DNA from: Parvimonas sp035282405
GTDB lineage: Bacteria > Bacillota > Clostridia > Tissierellales > Peptoniphilaceae
Assembly (NCBI RefSeq): GCF_035282405.1
Contig: NZ_JAYKBP010000001.1
Location: 310,001-374,000 of the forward strand
Direction: 5' to 3'
DNA: 64,000 nt
Below, piece by piece: positions 8,580 to 17,760 of this stretch (positions within the stretch are counted from its first letter, which is position 1; each line of letters starts with the position of its first letter). Below the pieces are notes generated by a model. The model did not search any database. It had not been told where the DNA came from and saw nothing but the letters and a program-made list of their open reading frames with translations. Both the position numbers and the translations under genes were made by a program.

Positions 8580-9335
8580 TTATTCTCCAGTTGCAAATAA
8601 ATCTTTTTGGTAAATTTTATCTAAAATTTCTTTTGTAATATCACTTGCCGCTCCATCATAAACAATTCTACCTTTGTTTATTCCTACGACTCTATCGCAA
8701 TATTTCAAAGCTAAATCTACATCGTGAATATTTATTAAAATAGTAATTTTATTTTCTTTATTTATTTTTCTAAAATCATCCATAACTTGATTTGAAGTTA
8801 CGGGATCAAGAGCTGCAACAGGTTCATCAGCTAAAATAATTTGTGGACTTTGTCCTAAGGCTCTTGCTAAAGCTACTCTTTGTTGCTGACCACCTGAAAG
8901 TTGGTCAACTCTTACATAAGCTTTTTCCAACATATCTACTTTATCCAGTGCTTCTAAAGACTTAATCTTACATTCCTTAGGAAATATTCCAAAGAATTTT
9001 CTAAAACCAGTTAAATCTGGAACAAATGCAGTTAAAACATTTTTTATAACTGTGGTTCTAGTAACTAAATTAAAAGATTGAAAAATCATACCAATTTTTC
9101 TTCTAAACTTTCTAATATCAGATCCGCTTAATTTTTTTACATCAACATCATTTACAATTAATTCTCCGACAGTAATCTCATGCATCTTATTGACACATCT
9201 TATTAGTGTTGATTTTCCTGAACCGGAAAGTCCTATAATAGCTACAAATTCTCCCTGATCAATTTTTAAATCTACATCAATTAATCCCTTCGTTCCATTA
9301 GGATAAACTTTACTAACTTTTTTAAATTCTATCAT
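8580..9335 (-). CDS. phnC: Phosphonate/phosphate-type ABC transporter ATPase
   Basis: 251 residues from the ATG at 9335, which has GGAG five bases upstream and begins MIEFKKVSKVYPNG like other PhnC proteins. A longer in-frame reading from 9392 passes through the terminator-like hairpin at 9358-9383 and is unlikely. Walker A GLSGSGKST, Q-loop FQSFNLV, signature LSGGQQQR, Walker B ILADEP and the switch His (NIHDVDLA) are all present. It energises the two permeases encoded downstream. Expression relative to phnD may be lowered by the intervening hairpin. Confidence 0.93.
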   Translation of the reverse strand: MIEFKKVSKVYPNGTKGLIDVDLKIDQGEFVAIIGLSGSGKSTLIRCVNKMHEITVGELIVNDVDVKKLSGSDIRKFRRKIGMIFQSFNLVTRTTVIKNVLTAFVPDLTGFRKFFGIFPKECKIKSLEALDKVDMLEKAYVRVDQLSGGQQQRVALARALGQSPQIILADEPVAALDPVTSNQVMDDFRKINKENKITILINIHDVDLALKYCDRVVGINKGRIVYDGAASDITKEILDKIYQKDLFATGE

Positions 9336-9357
9336 TTTTTTCTCCATATATTTTGTT

Positions 9358-9383
9358 AAAAAAGGAGAGATTTCTCTCTCCCT
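9358..9383 (-). terminator. Terminator-like attenuator between phnD and phnC
   Basis: On the minus strand GGAGAGAG-AAAT-CTCTCTCC is followed by six T residues, a canonical intrinsic terminator inside the operon. It lies just after the phnD stop codon and just before the phnC Shine-Dalgarno. It probably sets a high ratio of binding protein to membrane complex by partial read-through. Confidence 0.85.
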
Positions 9384-9412
9384 AATTCTCACACAATTTA
9401 ATTAATTCATAA

Positions 9413-10465
9413 TTATTTTAATTTTTTTACAATTTCTTGAGCTTTTGCCTCATTATCATAGTCACTATCTTTTGCTGGTTGATAACCTTCATGACTATAA
9501 ACAGCTATAACTTTCTTACCCTCTTCTGTTTTAGCAATTTCAATCAAAGCTTTTTCTAAAGCTTTCTTAAATTCAGGTGTTATATTTTTGGACTTCTTAG
9601 AAACACTTACAGTATCATTATATATAGGAGTTGTTACACCAATAAGATTTGTTTCATCCCAAATTGATGATTTTCTTCCATAATTTTCAGTCCATTTCTT
9701 TTCTTGATCAAGTCTAGCATCAGCATATGTACAAAGCACATCTACTTGACCTGAAGCAAGTCTAGCAAAAGCAGAACCGTAAGAATCACTTAAAATTGCA
9801 TTATTTCCTAAATCTTTAATAGTTTTTCCAAAATTTTCATTTAACCAAAGAGTTGGATAGATATATCCTGCAGGTGAAGTTGGATTCATAACACTCCATT
9901 TTAAATCTTTTACATCATCCCAAGTTAATTTTTCTCCAGCATTTACTTTTTTAGCAATTGCTTGTCCTTTTTCAGATGGACCAGCAATAATTAATGCTCT
10001 ATAAGATGTAGCTTGATCTTCTGTTTTCTTAGTAGGTTTTTGATTATTCCAAACTTTAGCAGAATCGTCATTCAAAGAAAGACCTTTTCTAGTAGCAGTC
10101 AAAAGAACTTCTGCTCCATCTCTATATAAAACATAAGTCCCCGCTGGAATAAACCCAACATCTAAAGTTCCAGCATTAAGTCCTTCACCAACAGCTTCAA
10201 AACTTGTTCCAACTGTTATATCAACATTTTTAACATCATAGCCTTCTTTTGCTAATTGTTCCTTTAGTAACTTCTTTAAAGGTTCAGTTGCAGTAACTAT
10301 TTCTGATGGTTCCCTTGAAGGTACAAAACCAATTGAAAGCTTTTCAATAATAGTTTTTCCGTCAGCAGATTTTTTAGATTCTTTTTTAGAACCACACCCC
10401 ACAAGAAGTCCGGCACTTAAAACAAGTGCTAAAGATGAAATTAAAATTCTTTTAAATATTTTCAT
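9413..10465 (-). CDS. phnD: Phosphate/phosphite/phosphonate ABC transporter binding lipoprotein
   Basis: 350 residues, first gene of the importer operon. Signal peptide plus lipobox LLVGC (Cys24) anchor it outside the membrane. The mature body has the PhnD features: SIGFVPSREP near residue 45, GTLDVGFIPAGTYV near 95, and a later AGPSEKG and NPTSPAGYIYPTLWL hinge region. The ligand pocket cannot be assigned by eye. Followed by an attenuator-like hairpin, so it is probably made in excess over the permease and ATPase. Confidence 0.92.
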   Translation of the reverse strand: MKIFKRILISSLALVLSAGLLVGCGSKKESKKSADGKTIIEKLSIGFVPSREPSEIVTATEPLKKLLKEQLAKEGYDVKNVDITVGTSFEAVGEGLNAGTLDVGFIPAGTYVLYRDGAEVLLTATRKGLSLNDDSAKVWNNQKPTKKTEDQATSYRALIIAGPSEKGQAIAKKVNAGEKLTWDDVKDLKWSVMNPTSPAGYIYPTLWLNENFGKTIKDLGNNAILSDSYGSAFARLASGQVDVLCTYADARLDQEKKWTENYGRKSSIWDETNLIGVTTPIYNDTVSVSKKSKNITPEFKKALEKALIEIAKTEEGKKVIAVYSHEGYQPAKDSDYDNEAKAQEIVKKLK

Positions 10466-10512
10466 AATTCCCCCTATGTTAGTAAAAAATAAATTGTATG
10501 ATTTACACTTAT

Positions 10513-10541
10513 ATTATATCATTTTAAATAATGGTTTACAA
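10513..10541 (-). promoter_or_regulatory. Sigma-A promoter of the phnD operon
   Basis: On the minus strand: TTGTAA (10541-10536), 17-base spacer, TATAAT (10518-10513), about 50 bases upstream of the phnD ATG. Confidence 0.75.
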
Positions 10542-10616
10542 TTAAAACTACGACTTTTCTTCAATTTTTTTATAACGAAATTTACAATAATATTTTTATT
10601 AAAATAAACAATTTAA

Positions 10617-10639
10617 AAGCGAGTAAATTCAACTCGCTT
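10617..10639 (-). terminator. Terminator after the comF gene
   Basis: AAGCGAGT pairs with ACTCGCTT around a 7-base loop, followed on the minus strand by TTTTAAATT. It sits directly beyond the stop at 10643. Confidence 0.75.
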
Positions 10640-10642
10640 AAA

Positions 10643-11284
10643 TTAAAAAACTCCACACAGACATACAACCCAAACAAAATTACAATTAGCTTTTTTAAAT
10701 TCCTTATAACACTCATCAATTGTAGCTCCGCTTGTATGAATATCATCTATAAGTAAAATATTCTTTCCTGTTAAATCACAATCAACTAAAAAAGAATTTT
10801 TTAAATTTACACTTCTTTCTTCAAGAGATAGAAAATGTTGTGATTTAGTATTTTTTATCTTATATAGCTTGTCAAACAACGCTATATTAGAATATTTTGA
10901 AATTTCTTCTGCAAGAAGTTTTGAATGATTATACCCTCTTTGTCTAATTTTCTTTTTACTTGAAGGAACATAGGCAATATAATCCATCTTTTTAAGCAAA
11001 GATTTATCCAAGTTTTCATACATCAACTTTCCAAAAGGTTTTTTCAAATATACTCCATTTTCAAACTTAAATTCCTTAATTTTTGTCTTTAAGATTCCAG
11101 AATAATAGAACAAAATATCTTTTTTAAAATATTCTTCTCCATAATCATTAAAAATTTCCTTATCATATTTTCTGATTTTGGATAAACAGTCCTCACACAA
11201 ATAAAAGTCTTTTACAATATTATCTTTACAGAAAAAACAATAATCCTCATTAAAAAAGAAACTTTTTAAAAATTTTTTTATCAT
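10643..11284 (-). CDS. comF: ComF family phosphoribosyltransferase-like protein
   Basis: 213 residues. An N-terminal zinc site is formed by CFFC and CEDC (residues about 16-34), followed by a phosphoribosyltransferase fold with the PRPP motif LLIDDIHTSGATI near residue 176 and the RQRGYNHSKLLAEE motif near 115 that is specific to the ComF group. ComF proteins act with DNA uptake and processing of incoming DNA in transformation; the enzymatic reaction is not established. Its ATG overlaps the recD2 stop by one base, so the two are co-transcribed. A comEC gene also lies in this window (55563), consistent with a competence system. Confidence 0.88.
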   Translation of the reverse strand: MIKKFLKSFFFNEDYCFFCKDNIVKDFYLCEDCLSKIRKYDKEIFNDYGEEYFKKDILFYYSGILKTKIKEFKFENGVYLKKPFGKLMYENLDKSLLKKMDYIAYVPSSKKKIRQRGYNHSKLLAEEISKYSNIALFDKLYKIKNTKSQHFLSLEERSVNLKNSFLVDCDLTGKNILLIDDIHTSGATIDECYKEFKKANCNFVWVVCLCGVF

Positions 11285-13503
11285 TATAGTAATTCCTCTA
11301 CAAGTCCGTAAAAATGTTTTATCCTATTTTCCAAATTAGAATATCTGCTATTTATAGTGTTGTTTCTAATCATATTGTTCATAACATTCTTATCTCCAAC
11401 TAGTACAATATTTTCCTTAGCTCTTGTAATTGCAGTATATAATAAATTTCTGGTTTGAAGTAGTCTATATCCGTCAAACATAGGAATAATTACAGATTTA
11501 AATTCAGAACCTTGAGACTTATGTATAGTTATTGCATAAGCTAATTCTAAATTATCTAAATCTTCTAAGGTATAATCTATAAGCCTCTTATCATCCATTT
11601 CAACTGTCAACTTCTTACTTGATTTATCAATGAAAATAATATGCCCCATATCTCCATTATACACACCAAAATTTTCTTCTCCATCAGAATCAAAAAATGA
11701 AAGATTATAATTATTTTTAGTTTGCATAACTTTATCATTTACACGAAAGAGTTTATTACCTACTAAAATCTCATCAGTCGTTTCAGTTTTTGGATTTAAA
11801 ATATCCTGTAACAATCTATTTAATTCAAAAACTCCACACATTCCCTTTCTACTTTGAGTAAGAATTTGAATGTCTTTAGAAAAATCATAACCATAAGCAT
11901 TTGGAAGTCTTTTACTAATCAAATCAACTACAACATTTCTAGTACTTGCTGGGGTTTCTGTTTTCAAAAAGAAAAAATCACTATTTTTTTCATTTAAAAT
12001 CGGTTCTTGACCATTATTAATTTTATGAGCATTAACAATTATATTACTACTTTCAGATTGCCTAAAAATATCAACAAGCTTAGTATATTTTATTTTTTCT
12101 GAATTAATTAAATCCCTTAAGACATTTCCTGCACCGACACTTGGGAGTTGGTCAACATCTCCAACAATAATTAATCTGGTATTATCCTTTATTCCTCTTA
12201 AAAGTTTTTCAAAAAGAACTACATCAACCATACTCATCTCATCAATAATAATTACATCAGTATCTAAAGAATTACCTTCATTATACTCGAAATGTCCAAT
12301 ATCATCATAACTACTTGGAATATAACCTAACATTCGGTGAATAGTTTTAGCCTCTATTCCTGTAGTTTCTTCAATCCTTTTTGCAGCTCTACCCGTTGGA
12401 GCACAAAGAAAAATATTATACCCATTGTCTAAATATATCTTAGATATTGTATTTATTATTGTGGTTTTTCCTGTACCCGGTCCACCAGTTATAATAGAAA
12501 TATTTTCTTCAAAACAAGATTTTATTGCGTCTATTTGAATTTTTGATAATTGTATTGATAGACTTTTAATAGATTTCTTTATTTCCTTATCAATGTCAAA
12601 TAAAATTTTGAAATCCTCATTTAAAGCCATTTTTGCAAGTTTACTAGCAATATAACTTTCGGAAACATATAAATAATCCAAATAAATATTTGATTCCTCG
12701 AAAGAATTGTCTATAACTATATCTGAAGATAAAAGTAAATTCATATATACAGGTCCTATAAGTTCTGTTTCAACTCCTATTAGTTTAGAAACTTCATCAG
12801 TAAGTTTTTCTTTTGGATAGTAAACATGTCCAAAATTTATAGCTTTTTGATTTAATACATAAAGGATGGCTGATTCAATTCTATAAGGACTATTTTTGTC
12901 CAAATTATTTTTTAAAGCTATTTCATCAGCTTTTAAAAACCCAATCCCTTTTATATTTTTTATCAGCTTATACGGATTTTCATTAATAACTTCTAAAGTA
13001 TTTTCACGAAAAACATTATAAATTTTTTTAGATAAACTTAGACTTATTCCAAGTCCGCTAAGATGAAATAAAATATTTTTGCTAAATCTTAATTCTTCAA
13101 CAGATTTTTTTATTTTTTCAATGCTTTTCTTTCCAATTCCTCTAACTTCAATCAATCTATCAGTTTCATCAAAAACTATATTTAAACTTTCTTTACCAAA
13201 CTGTTCAACTATATAACTTGCATTCTTAGTCCCAATAGTAGAAATAATTCCACTTGCCAAATATCTTTGAATTTCAGCAATTGAACTAGGTAATTTTTTT
13301 TGATAGGAAGTTGCGTTCAGCTGTTCACCATACTTATTATCATATGTAAACTCTCCTTCAACTTCCAAACTTTCTCCGACATTAACAGAATCAAAAATAC
13401 CTACAATTTTGATTTCACCATCACTTGTATTTAAGTCAAAAACAGAATATCCATTTTCTTCATTTACATATCTGACCTTTATAACTTCTCCTGTTAATTT
13501 CAT
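11284..13503 (-). CDS. recD2: RecD2-type ATP-dependent DNA helicase
   Basis: 739 residues. The long N-terminal extension (OB-like start, helix-hairpin-helix region with GIGKKSIEKI near 124 and KGIGFLKADEIA near 185) distinguishes RecD2 from RecBCD RecD. Helicase motifs: Walker A TGGPGTGKTT near 340, Walker B DVIIIDEMSMVD near 416, GDVDQLPSVGAG near 448, and C-terminal AYAITIHKSQGSEF near 656 and LLYTAITRAK. RecD2 is a 5'-3' helicase linked to repair and replication-fork processing in bacteria lacking RecBC. Followed without gap by comF. Confidence 0.95.
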   Translation of the reverse strand: MKLTGEVIKVRYVNEENGYSVFDLNTSDGEIKIVGIFDSVNVGESLEVEGEFTYDNKYGEQLNATSYQKKLPSSIAEIQRYLASGIISTIGTKNASYIVEQFGKESLNIVFDETDRLIEVRGIGKKSIEKIKKSVEELRFSKNILFHLSGLGISLSLSKKIYNVFRENTLEVINENPYKLIKNIKGIGFLKADEIALKNNLDKNSPYRIESAILYVLNQKAINFGHVYYPKEKLTDEVSKLIGVETELIGPVYMNLLLSSDIVIDNSFEESNIYLDYLYVSESYIASKLAKMALNEDFKILFDIDKEIKKSIKSLSIQLSKIQIDAIKSCFEENISIITGGPGTGKTTIINTISKIYLDNGYNIFLCAPTGRAAKRIEETTGIEAKTIHRMLGYIPSSYDDIGHFEYNEGNSLDTDVIIIDEMSMVDVVLFEKLLRGIKDNTRLIIVGDVDQLPSVGAGNVLRDLINSEKIKYTKLVDIFRQSESSNIIVNAHKINNGQEPILNEKNSDFFFLKTETPASTRNVVVDLISKRLPNAYGYDFSKDIQILTQSRKGMCGVFELNRLLQDILNPKTETTDEILVGNKLFRVNDKVMQTKNNYNLSFFDSDGEENFGVYNGDMGHIIFIDKSSKKLTVEMDDKRLIDYTLEDLDNLELAYAITIHKSQGSEFKSVIIPMFDGYRLLQTRNLLYTAITRAKENIVLVGDKNVMNNMIRNNTINSRYSNLENRIKHFYGLVEELL

Positions 13504-13553
13504 AACTTCTCCTGTATATAAATTTAGGAAACTATAACTAGTTTCCTAAAAAA

Positions 13554-14816
13554 TTAATCTTCTACTCTTTCAATATTTGCTCCTAATGATTTCATTTTAC
13601 CTACAAAATCATTATATCCTCTATCTATATGATAAATATTTCCAATTGTTGTTGTACCTTCTGCAACAAGACCAGCTAAAACAAGAGCTGCTCCCGCTCT
13701 TAAATCTGTCGCTTTAACATCTGCTCCAACAAGTTTTCTAACACCGGCAATTCTAGCTTCTTTTCCACTTGTTGCGATAATAGCCCCCATTTTATTAAGC
13801 TCATCAACATGCATAAATCTATTTTCAAAAACAGTTTCTGTAACTTTTGCTTGATCTTCACATACACATAAATAAGCCATAAATTGTGCTTGAACATCTG
13901 TTGGGAAACCTGGATAAGGTAAAGTTTTAATATCTGTTCCCTTAATCTTGTCGCTTCCCTTTACAAAAATTGAATCTTCATCTTCATTTACTACAACATA
14001 GGCGCCTGTTTCTTTCAATTTTGCAATAACAGGTTTGATATGGTTTGAAATACAATTTTGAACTACAACCTTTCCTCCTGTAATCGCAGCAGCTATCATA
14101 AATGTAGCAGCTTCAATCCTATCAGGAATAATTGTATGAACTGTTCCTCCTAATTTTTCTACACCAACTATTGTTATGGTAGAAGTACCAGCACCTGATA
14201 CTTTTGCTCCCATTTTATTTAGAAAATTTCCTAAATCTACAATTTCAGGTTCTTTTGCTGCATTTTCAATTACAGTTTCGCCTTTAGCTAAAGTTGCAGC
14301 CATCATTATATTTTGAGTTGCACCTACAGAAGGAAAATCTAAATAAATAGTATCACCATAAAGTTTTTCACATCTTGCAGAAATCTTATCAGGTTCTTCT
14401 TCAATTAAAGCACCTAAATTTTTAAATCCTTTTAAATGCAAATCAATAGGTCGAGAACCTATTGCACAGCCTCCTGGTAAAAATGCGTCTGCTCTACCAA
14501 ATCTTGCAAGCAATGGACCCATAACCAAAAATGAGGCTCTCATCTTTTCCATTAAACTTCTATCTGTTACAAAAGAATTAATATTGCTAGAATCAATAGA
14601 AACTCTATTTTCAGATAGAAACTCTATTTTAGCACCCAAACTCTCTAAAACTTTCAAAATTATTTTTACATCTACTAAATTTGGAACATCTTCAAGCACT
14701 ATCGGCTCTGTTCCTAAAAGTGAAGCAGCTATAATAGGAAGTGCTGCATTCTTTGCTCCATCTATCTTTACAGTGCCTTCTAAAGGAGCACTCTTTCTTA
14801 CTAATATCTTAGGCAA
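13554..14816 (-). CDS. murA: UDP-N-acetylglucosamine 1-carboxyvinyltransferase
   Basis: 420 residues from a TTG start at 14816, placed seven bases after GGAGGG; this gives the standard MurA N-terminus (PKILVRKSAPLEG) and length. A longer in-frame reading to 14915 exists but adds 33 residues not typical of the family. It transfers enolpyruvate from PEP to UDP-GlcNAc, the first committed step of peptidoglycan synthesis. The fosfomycin-reactive loop is present with Cys117 in GGCAIGSRP, so the enzyme is of the fosfomycin-sensitive kind. K-N pair in DGAKNAALP binds substrate. Monocistronic between recD2 and typA. Confidence 0.96.
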   Translation of the reverse strand: MPKILVRKSAPLEGTVKIDGAKNAALPIIAASLLGTEPIVLEDVPNLVDVKIILKVLESLGAKIEFLSENRVSIDSSNINSFVTDRSLMEKMRASFLVMGPLLARFGRADAFLPGGCAIGSRPIDLHLKGFKNLGALIEEEPDKISARCEKLYGDTIYLDFPSVGATQNIMMAATLAKGETVIENAAKEPEIVDLGNFLNKMGAKVSGAGTSTITIVGVEKLGGTVHTIIPDRIEAATFMIAAAITGGKVVVQNCISNHIKPVIAKLKETGAYVVVNEDEDSIFVKGSDKIKGTDIKTLPYPGFPTDVQAQFMAYLCVCEDQAKVTETVFENRFMHVDELNKMGAIIATSGKEARIAGVRKLVGADVKATDLRAGAALVLAGLVAEGTTTIGNIYHIDRGYNDFVGKMKSLGANIERVED

Positions 14817-15024
14817 ACAAATCCCTCCAAAATATTTTTTATTTAAAACAACAAGATTCCCGAACATCCTCACCATGAAAAATATCATTGAATAGCGGGA
14901 TTCTTTAACTTTCAAAATTACATTTTAACTATTATAATAATTTTTCTAAGACAAAGACAAATTTAATATTGTCAAAAAGTATAAACTTATCTTTATTATA
15001 CCACATTTACTATATATTATTAAA

Positions 15025-16854
15025 CTATTTATTATTTTTCTTAGATTTATATCTCAATTGTGAATCCAATATCTTTTTTCTCATTCTTAAACTTTTTGGA
15101 GTTACTTCAATATATTCATCACTTTCAATAAATTCCAACATTTCTTCCAAACTCATAATCTTAGGTGGACTAAGTTTTAAAGCATCATCAGATGCTGATG
15201 ATCTAATATTAGTTTGTTGTTTCTTTTTACAAACATTCACTTCAATATCAAGTCCCTTAGCATTAGAACCCACAACCATTCCTTCATAAACTTCTGCTTG
15301 AGGAGAAATAAATAATATTCCTCTCTCTTGTGCTGAATTTAATCCATAAGCTGTTGCAACACCTGTTTCAAAACAAATTAATGAGCCTACATTTCTCTTT
15401 GGAATTTCACCTTTGAAAGGTTCATAAGCTTTAAACTCTGTATTTAAAGTTCCACTTCCTCTAGTATCAGTTAAAAACTCTGAACGATATCCGATAAGTC
15501 CTCTTGCAGGAATATTAAAAATAAGTCTTGTATATCCTGCTTGTGAAGGATTCATATTAATTAAGTCAGCTTTTCTTTGTCCTAACTTTTCTATAACAGA
15601 ACCAACAAATTCTTGATCTACATCTATTGTTACAGTTTCTATAGGCTCTAATAATTTTCCATTTTCATCTTTTTTGTATAGAACTTCTGGTTTTGAAACT
15701 TGGAATTCATAACCTTCTCTTCTCATGTTTTCAATTAAAACTGAAAGATGAAGTTCTCCTCTTCCTGAAACTCTAAAACTATCGGTTGAAGCTGTATCCT
15801 CAACTCTTAAACTTACATCTGTTTCTAGTTCTTTATAAAGTCTTGCACGAATTTGTCTACTTGTAACAAATTTTCCTTCTTTTCCAGCAAAAGGAGAATT
15901 ATTTACTATAAAATTCATAGCAAGAGTAGGTTCAGAAATCTTTACAAATGGAAGAGGTGTTACATCTTCTAAAGAGCAAAGAGTATCTCCAATACTAATT
16001 CCTTCAACTCCTGTTACCGCAATAATATTTCCTACAGATGAACTTTCAACTTCTTTTCTGGATAAATTTTCAAACTCATATATTTTAGTAATCTTTATTT
16101 TCTTATTTACACTACTGTCATTATAATTTACAATTACAGCATCATCTCCAAGTTTTACACTACCACTTTCAATTTTACCAATACCTATTCTTCCTACATA
16201 TTCACTATAATCAGTAGTAGAAATAAGTAATTTAAAAGGTGCATTTTCATCTCCTTTTGGAGCAGGAATGTAGTCAACAATAACATCCAAAAGAGTTTTC
16301 ATATCTTTAGTTTTTTTGTTGAAGTCCATTGTTGCATAACCTGATCTTGCAGATGCGAAAACAAAAGGACTTTCTAAATAATCTTCTGACGCATCAAGTT
16401 GGATAAATAAATCTAAAACTTCATCAACAACCTCTTCACATCTAGCTTCAGGTCTATCAATTTTATTAATACAAATAATAGTTGGCAATTTAAGTTCAAA
16501 AGCCTTTCTTAAAACAAATTTAGTTTGAGGCATAGGGCCTTCAAAAGCGTCAACCACAAGAATAACCCCATTTGCCATTTTTAAAACACGTTCAACCTCT
16601 CCGCCAAAATCAGCATGTCCCGGTGTATCAATTACATTAATTTTTATTCCATTATAATCAATGGCAGTATTTTTTGAAAGAATTGTAATTCCTCTTTCTC
16701 TTTCTATATCATTTGAGTCCATTACTCTTTCTTTTACATCTTGATTTTCTCTAAAAACACCGCTACTTTTTAATAAGCAATCTACCAAAGTAGTTTTCCC
16801 ATGGTCGACATGAGCTATAATTGCTACATTTCTTATATTTTCAATATTTCTCAT
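15025..16854 (-). CDS. typA: Ribosome-associated translational GTPase TypA/BipA
   Basis: 609 residues, full family length. GTPase motifs: G1 AHVDHGKTT at about 14-22, switch I with RERGITI, G3 DTPGHADFGGEV near 75, G4 NKIDRP near 130, G5 SARSGY. Domain II beta-barrel, the EF-G III/V-like domains and the BipA C-terminal domain (RGSGTLNTEF and GLNSAQERG) follow. BipA binds the 70S ribosome and supports ribosome assembly and stress growth. Starts at ATG 16854 with an AGGAAAG-type site. Single gene. Confidence 0.97.
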   Translation of the reverse strand: MRNIENIRNVAIIAHVDHGKTTLVDCLLKSSGVFRENQDVKERVMDSNDIERERGITILSKNTAIDYNGIKINVIDTPGHADFGGEVERVLKMANGVILVVDAFEGPMPQTKFVLRKAFELKLPTIICINKIDRPEARCEEVVDEVLDLFIQLDASEDYLESPFVFASARSGYATMDFNKKTKDMKTLLDVIVDYIPAPKGDENAPFKLLISTTDYSEYVGRIGIGKIESGSVKLGDDAVIVNYNDSSVNKKIKITKIYEFENLSRKEVESSSVGNIIAVTGVEGISIGDTLCSLEDVTPLPFVKISEPTLAMNFIVNNSPFAGKEGKFVTSRQIRARLYKELETDVSLRVEDTASTDSFRVSGRGELHLSVLIENMRREGYEFQVSKPEVLYKKDENGKLLEPIETVTIDVDQEFVGSVIEKLGQRKADLINMNPSQAGYTRLIFNIPARGLIGYRSEFLTDTRGSGTLNTEFKAYEPFKGEIPKRNVGSLICFETGVATAYGLNSAQERGILFISPQAEVYEGMVVGSNAKGLDIEVNVCKKKQQTNIRSSASDDALKLSPPKIMSLEEMLEFIESDEYIEVTPKSLRMRKKILDSQLRYKSKKNNK

Positions 16855-17033
16855 ATACTTTCCTTCCTATATTTTATATACAATGCATAACGATTAATTA
16901 TAGCATATATACGTCAAAAAGTAAAATTTTTGATTGATTTTATACTATGTTTTCAACGATTTCAATAATTCTTTTGTAAAAAAACAAAAAATAGCATATA
17001 AAATTTTATAATTTTACACGCTATTCTTAACTA

Positions 17034-17080
17034 ATTTCTATCAAAATATCTTATTGTATAACTCATAGTTCCTAAGTTTT
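17034..17080 (-). pseudogene. Short displaced fragment of the VWA-lipase 3' end
   Basis: Reads GTMSYTIRYFDRN then stops, matching lipase residues 1050-1062, and is preceded by the same AAAAAACTTAGGAACTATGA junction found before the larger fragment at 18359-18559. It follows membrane-protein copy A and is the third remnant of the lipase C-terminus in the array. Confidence 0.7.
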
Positions 17081-17112
17081 TTCAATTATATTTATCTCTA
17101 AAACCAGATTAT

Positions 17113-17652
17113 TTAAATAGTTATTGTAAAGAAAAATATATATGGCGCCGTAAATATTGCTATTGCTAATGCTAATTTTTTCTTCTTTTCGTCATCTATA
17201 TAAAGTTTTGAAAATGTATATCTTTTATTTAATTTGTAATTTATAACCCTTGACAAAAGAATTGCAAAACATAATATCAATACCTCAAATATCTTCTCCG
17301 GTATCTTTACAACAAGAGAATACAAAAAAGACTCATACCAATTAAAAAAAACTAGAGTTGATTTGATAAAAATTGTTAAAATTGCTGCAATCAAAATTAG
17401 TAATATAATAGCAATTATATCGCATAAAAACCCAAAACAAGTTACTCTTACTATTATTTTTTTTAAAGGAATATCTACTTTCAAACATAACATAAAAATA
17501 TCCAAAACAATTGAATAGAAAACAAATAATATTGGTATAATAAATGGCCACAATATAGGCAGTACCCATAAGACCCATAACGGAATAGGAAAGTCAATGT
17601 TAACATCCCCCCAAAATTGCGTTGGAAAGAAAACACTATAAAAAATATTCAT
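17113..17652 (-). CDS. Four-helix membrane protein, copy A of a three-copy array
   Basis: 179 residues, start supported by AAAAAGGAGGTAAAAA directly before the ATG. Hydrophobic segments at about 25-55, 70-97, 115-140 and 160-178. It is a paralogue of the gene at 18606 and of the broken copy at 17761. The C-terminal third (INYKLNKRYTFSKL, then KKKKLALAIAIFTAPYIFFF) is nearly identical in all copies, while the N-terminal half and the loop between helices 2 and 3 differ. All copies follow the secreted VWA-lipase gene on the same strand. I do not recognise the family. A role as membrane-resident partner or immunity protein of the lipase is an inference from position, copy number and divergence pattern. 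Confidence 0.75.
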   Translation of the reverse strand: MNIFYSVFFPTQFWGDVNIDFPIPLWVLWVLPILWPFIIPILFVFYSIVLDIFMLCLKVDIPLKKIIVRVTCFGFLCDIIAIILLILIAAILTIFIKSTLVFFNWYESFLYSLVVKIPEKIFEVLILCFAILLSRVINYKLNKRYTFSKLYIDDEKKKKLALAIAIFTAPYIFFFTITI

Positions 17653-17669
17653 TTTTTACCTCCTTTTTA

Positions 17670-17699
17670 TGAAGTGAGAGAATTTAATTCTCCAACTTC
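17670..17699 (-). repeat. Module hairpin, copy 1 (imperfect)
   Basis: GAAGTGAGAGAAT-type inverted repeat with two stem mismatches, located between the lipase-tail remnant and the Shine-Dalgarno of membrane protein A. The same element recurs at 18331-18359 and 19180-19210. Confidence 0.75.
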
Positions 17700-17730
17700 A
17701 ATTTTTTTATTTTTTAAAATTTTCATTTTT
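17700..17730 (-). pseudogene. Minimal lipase-tail remnant between copies B and A
   Basis: About 30 bases that read KNENFKK and a stop, matching the last residues (KNENIKK) of the VWA-lipase. It is the second displaced lipase remnant and shows that the repeating unit is lipase tail, hairpin, membrane gene. Confidence 0.5.
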
Positions 17731-17760
17731 TACCTTTTCAGATTAATAATATAATAATTA

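Noticed and set aside
9336..9392. N-terminal extension of PhnC
   Set aside because: It would be encoded across a terminator hairpin and lacks a Shine-Dalgarno, while the ATG at 9335 has one and gives a family-like start.
13700..13897. 65-residue ORF on the minus strand inside murA
   Set aside because: Out-of-frame shadow of murA without a Shine-Dalgarno.
14817..14915. 33-residue N-terminal extension of MurA
   Set aside because: The TTG at 14816 has GGAGGG at ideal spacing and yields standard length; the extension contains no family sequence.
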